Assembly: GCA_041751935.1 (NCBI GenBank) | Contig: JBGSIA010000165.1 | Span: forward strand, 1 to 64,000 | Direction of reading: 5' to 3' | DNA: 64,000 nucleotides | DNA from: JBBSJZ01 sp041751935 | GTDB taxonomy: Bacteria > Planctomycetota > Planctomycetia > Pirellulales > Pirellulaceae | Shown: positions 62,205 through 64,000 of the stretch, piece after piece | How the letters are laid out: the number at the start of each line of letters is the position of its first letter | Numbering within the stretch: position 1 is the first letter of the stretch | Notes under the pieces: generated by a model | The model's database searches: none | What the model saw: the letters and a program-made list of their open reading frames with translations, nothing else | What the model was told of the DNA's origin: nothing | Made by a program: the position numbers and the translations under genes

Positions 62205-64000
62205 TCAAGGTACGAGCGTGGCTAATTTGTCTACGATCGGTGACAGATGAGATTCAAATCGCCGCCATTTTCCTACGGAGGAGGAATACATGGGTTGCCG
62301 AACCTGCCATTTACTCGGTGTATGAACGGCACGACAGTTGTTGTGAAACGCAAGACATTGCTCATCCCAGTCGAGCTCACAGTAGCGAATGAGTTCTCGC
62401 ACATTTCTTTCTGGGGCAGTAACCAGCTCTTCGTAGTCGACTGAGTGGATCGGCATCGGCAGAACCTGCTGCCAATGCTCCATCAGCCGACGATACTCGC
62501 TGTAATAGTTCGACAGCTTTTCTAGATCGCAAAACGGGGCATTCAAGTTCTGGCAGTAGCACGAAACGAAGACATCCAACGGATCGCGTCGGCAGTGAAT
62601 AATTTTTGCATTCGGAAACAGCATCGCGATCATTCCCAAATGCATGAAATTGGTGGGCATCTTGTCCGTGACAAACGATTCGTTCGTGCGATGCTTTTCC
62701 AAGTGCCCTAGATACTCGTCCGCATGCTCACGCAATCGCTGTGTATCGATCGACGCCAGTAACTCGGGATACTTTCCACGTTCAACTCCCGCTTGCTGTT
62801 TCGCAATCTGATGCTGTTCCGCAATTATATCGCGTCGAATGCGTTCAATCCATTTCAACTCGCCAGCACCAGCGATGTCGTGGTGGCTGCTGAGGATTTG
62901 TTCGGTCAACGTGGTCCCAGACCGCGGCATCCCCACGATGAAAATAGGCGTCACGCGCCGCGATTGTCGCCAGTCTATCGGTGATGCCGCAACGTGGTGC
63001 GCCAAGTAATCCACTGTAAAGAATCTAATGGCTCGATCGGTAACATCGGTCAAGGGCGGCGGTCGATCGGTTTTCGGTTTCCTTCCAACTCGACGAGGAC
63101 GCGACGACTGACTATGACCGCGTTTAAGGCGGTTTCCACGATCAAAACAGTCCCAGGCTTCGTCGTACCGTTCACAATCATCGTACACTTTGGCCAACGC
63201 AAAATAGAGTCGGATTCGATCGTGCGGCGGATTCTGCGAATCCCCGACGAGTCCGATCAGTTGGCTGATGTAGAGATCTGTCTCTGGCCCTGGTCGAAAT
63301 CGCTTTGCCCTTGTATATCGAAAATGAGTTAACGGTGACGTAGGATCAAGGGCCAATGCGCATTGGTACTGCCTAAGAGCCTCCTCAATGACGCCCGCTT
63401 CAACGTTTGCATTCGCCAAATAAGTAAGCGCGTCCGCCGAGTTCGGGTCCATTCGGACAGCATTGGAAAAACTGGTCGCCGCTTCCGAGAAACGATCCAT
63501 TCGCTGCAGAACGAGACCTTGAGAAACATAGTTCGCGGCTGCTGGCGCTGAATTGTTTGCAGTTTCATAGCAACGGCAAGCTTCTTCCAGCAATTGCTGC
63601 TGCAGTCGACGATGCTGCCGCCGACCCACAATCGTCGCACGTCGCTCCAGCAACCTGCCCAAGCAAATATTCAGTTTCGCGGAACGGTGATCACGCAAAA
63701 TGGAGACTCGCAACACGTGGATTGCTTCCTGGAACTGACGCCGCTTGGCATGCAGCCGCGCAAGGGCAAGCGCCGAGTCATGACATGTTTGATCGAATAC
63801 CATTGCTCGTTGATAGTATTTAATCGCCCAGTCTGTTCTTCCAGTTGTCTCGCTTATGCGACCGAGCATCGTCCAACTATCGAACTGACACGGGTCCAAC
63901 TCGACGGCCTTGCTGAGGTACGACTGTGCGTCTTCGTCATGCTGACCCATCAAGGCTGCGCAGCCCGCAAGACGATTGCAAACTGCGTTGTTTGCGAGTA
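62205..64000 (-). CDS. TPR-repeat sulfotransferase, 5' end outside the window
   Basis: The reading frame stays open through the window edge, where upstream codons read LANNAVCNRLAGCAALMGQ and continue a TPR unit, so the start lies beyond 64000. At least 598 residues are seen. Several TPRs are visible (AVELDPCQFDSWTMLGRI, VRMDPNSADALTYLANANVE, ALALDPTSPLTHFRYT). The sulfotransferase domain has the 5'-phosphosulfate loop IFIVGMPRSGTTLTEQIL and the 3'-phosphate element CRRDPLDVFVSCYCQNL. It transfers sulfate from PAPS to an unknown acceptor, glycan or tyrosyl protein. Related TPR-sulfotransferases are frequent in planctomycetes and proteobacteria. Confidence 0.88.
   Translation of the reverse strand, partial: LANNAVCNRLAGCAALMGQHDEDAQSYLSKAVELDPCQFDSWTMLGRISETTGRTDWAIKYYQRAMVFDQTCHDSALALARLHAKRRQFQEAIHVLRVSILRDHRSAKLNICLGRLLERRATIVGRRQHRRLQQQLLEEACRCYETANNSAPAAANYVSQGLVLQRMDRFSEAATSFSNAVRMDPNSADALTYLANANVEAGVIEEALRQYQCALALDPTSPLTHFRYTRAKRFRPGPETDLYISQLIGLVGDSQNPPHDRIRLYFALAKVYDDCERYDEAWDCFDRGNRLKRGHSQSSRPRRVGRKPKTDRPPPLTDVTDRAIRFFTVDYLAHHVAASPIDWRQSRRVTPIFIVGMPRSGTTLTEQILSSHHDIAGAGELKWIERIRRDIIAEQHQIAKQQAGVERGKYPELLASIDTQRLREHADEYLGHLEKHRTNESFVTDKMPTNFMHLGMIAMLFPNAKIIHCRRDPLDVFVSCYCQNLNAPFCDLEKLSNYYSEYRRLMEHWQQVLPMPIHSVDYEELVTAPERNVRELIRYCELDWDEQCLAFHNNCRAVHTPSKWQVRQPMYSSSVGKWRRFESHLSPIVDKLATLVP

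Noticed and set aside
1..64000. Search for CRISPR arrays, tRNA/rRNA genes, transposases, integrases and toxin-antitoxin pairs
   Set aside because: No regularly spaced repeats, cloverleaf sequences, DDE or recombinase motifs were recognised by reading; a tool search (tRNAscan-SE, CRISPR finder) would settle it.

Overview
The window reads as chromosomal DNA of a planctomycete, most likely a member of the Pirellulaceae (Rhodopirellula-like). The grounds are family content: a PSC1/LamG/DUF1552 remnant, an FGly sulfatase paired with a Gfo/Idh/MocA oxidoreductase, a BBP7-like beta-barrel, GldF-GldG/DUF4340 transport genes, GYF_2 and NPCBM proteins and a Cys-Pro-Glu repeat protein. GTG and TTG starts are frequent, and ATGA or GTGA start/stop overlaps mark several operons. 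I see no tRNA, rRNA, CRISPR array, insertion sequence or prophage; this is mostly ordinary chromosome with some unusual modules.

Layout. 1-1.8 kb: intergenic sequence and a decayed LamG-PSC1/DUF1552 fusion. 1.8-7.8 kb: a four-gene operon for exported proteins: an NPCBM protein, one intact trypsin-fold Deg-like protease with PDZ, and two Deg-like proteins that have lost all three catalytic residues. 8.0-10.3 kb: a phospholipid synthesis operon (CDP-alcohol phosphatidyltransferase, CdsA-like, PlsC-like). 10.4-14.4 kb, minus strand: an unusual STAS-membrane-Ig-like protein, then a compact btaA-btaB-phosphoesterase operon that should make betaine lipid (DGTS) and probably supplies its diacylglycerol by phospholipid breakdown. 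14.6-17.5 kb: macrodomain protein and RNase R.

17.6-28.1 kb: two DUF990-type ABC permeases without an ATPase, an exported esterase, a GldA-like ATPase with a GldF-GldG fusion and a DUF4340 partner carrying a long acidic segment, and an AspT-type exchanger. 28.4-32.9 kb: the Cys-Pro-Glu repeat protein, a pair of membrane-associated GTPases and an unknown gene preceded by a nested hairpin. 33-40 kb: a secreted DUF1080-like protein, UDP-glucose dehydrogenase, a Gly/Pro-rich barrel protein, and the oxidoreductase-sulfatase pair. 40-44 kb: ComEC and a coiled-coil/zinc-ribbon membrane protein.

44-51.2 kb: a LysR regulator followed by both glutamate synthase subunits (gltB, gltD). 51.4-55.9 kb: a lipoprotein, ThpR, a DUF808 protein and an LpxL-type acyltransferase. 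56-58.8 kb: a GlmU-like uridylyltransferase lacking the acetyltransferase half, overlapping prs, then nrdR and a GYF_2/zinc-ribbon protein. 58.9-64 kb: a beta-barrel protein, a pilus-N/BON protein without a secretin channel, and a TPR-sulfotransferase gene cut by the window end.

The best candidates for under-described biology are the Deg/pseudo-Deg operon, the betaine-lipid remodelling operon beside its own phospholipid synthesis genes and a STAS membrane protein, and the paired GTPases. All functions are inferred by reading motifs; no database search was run.
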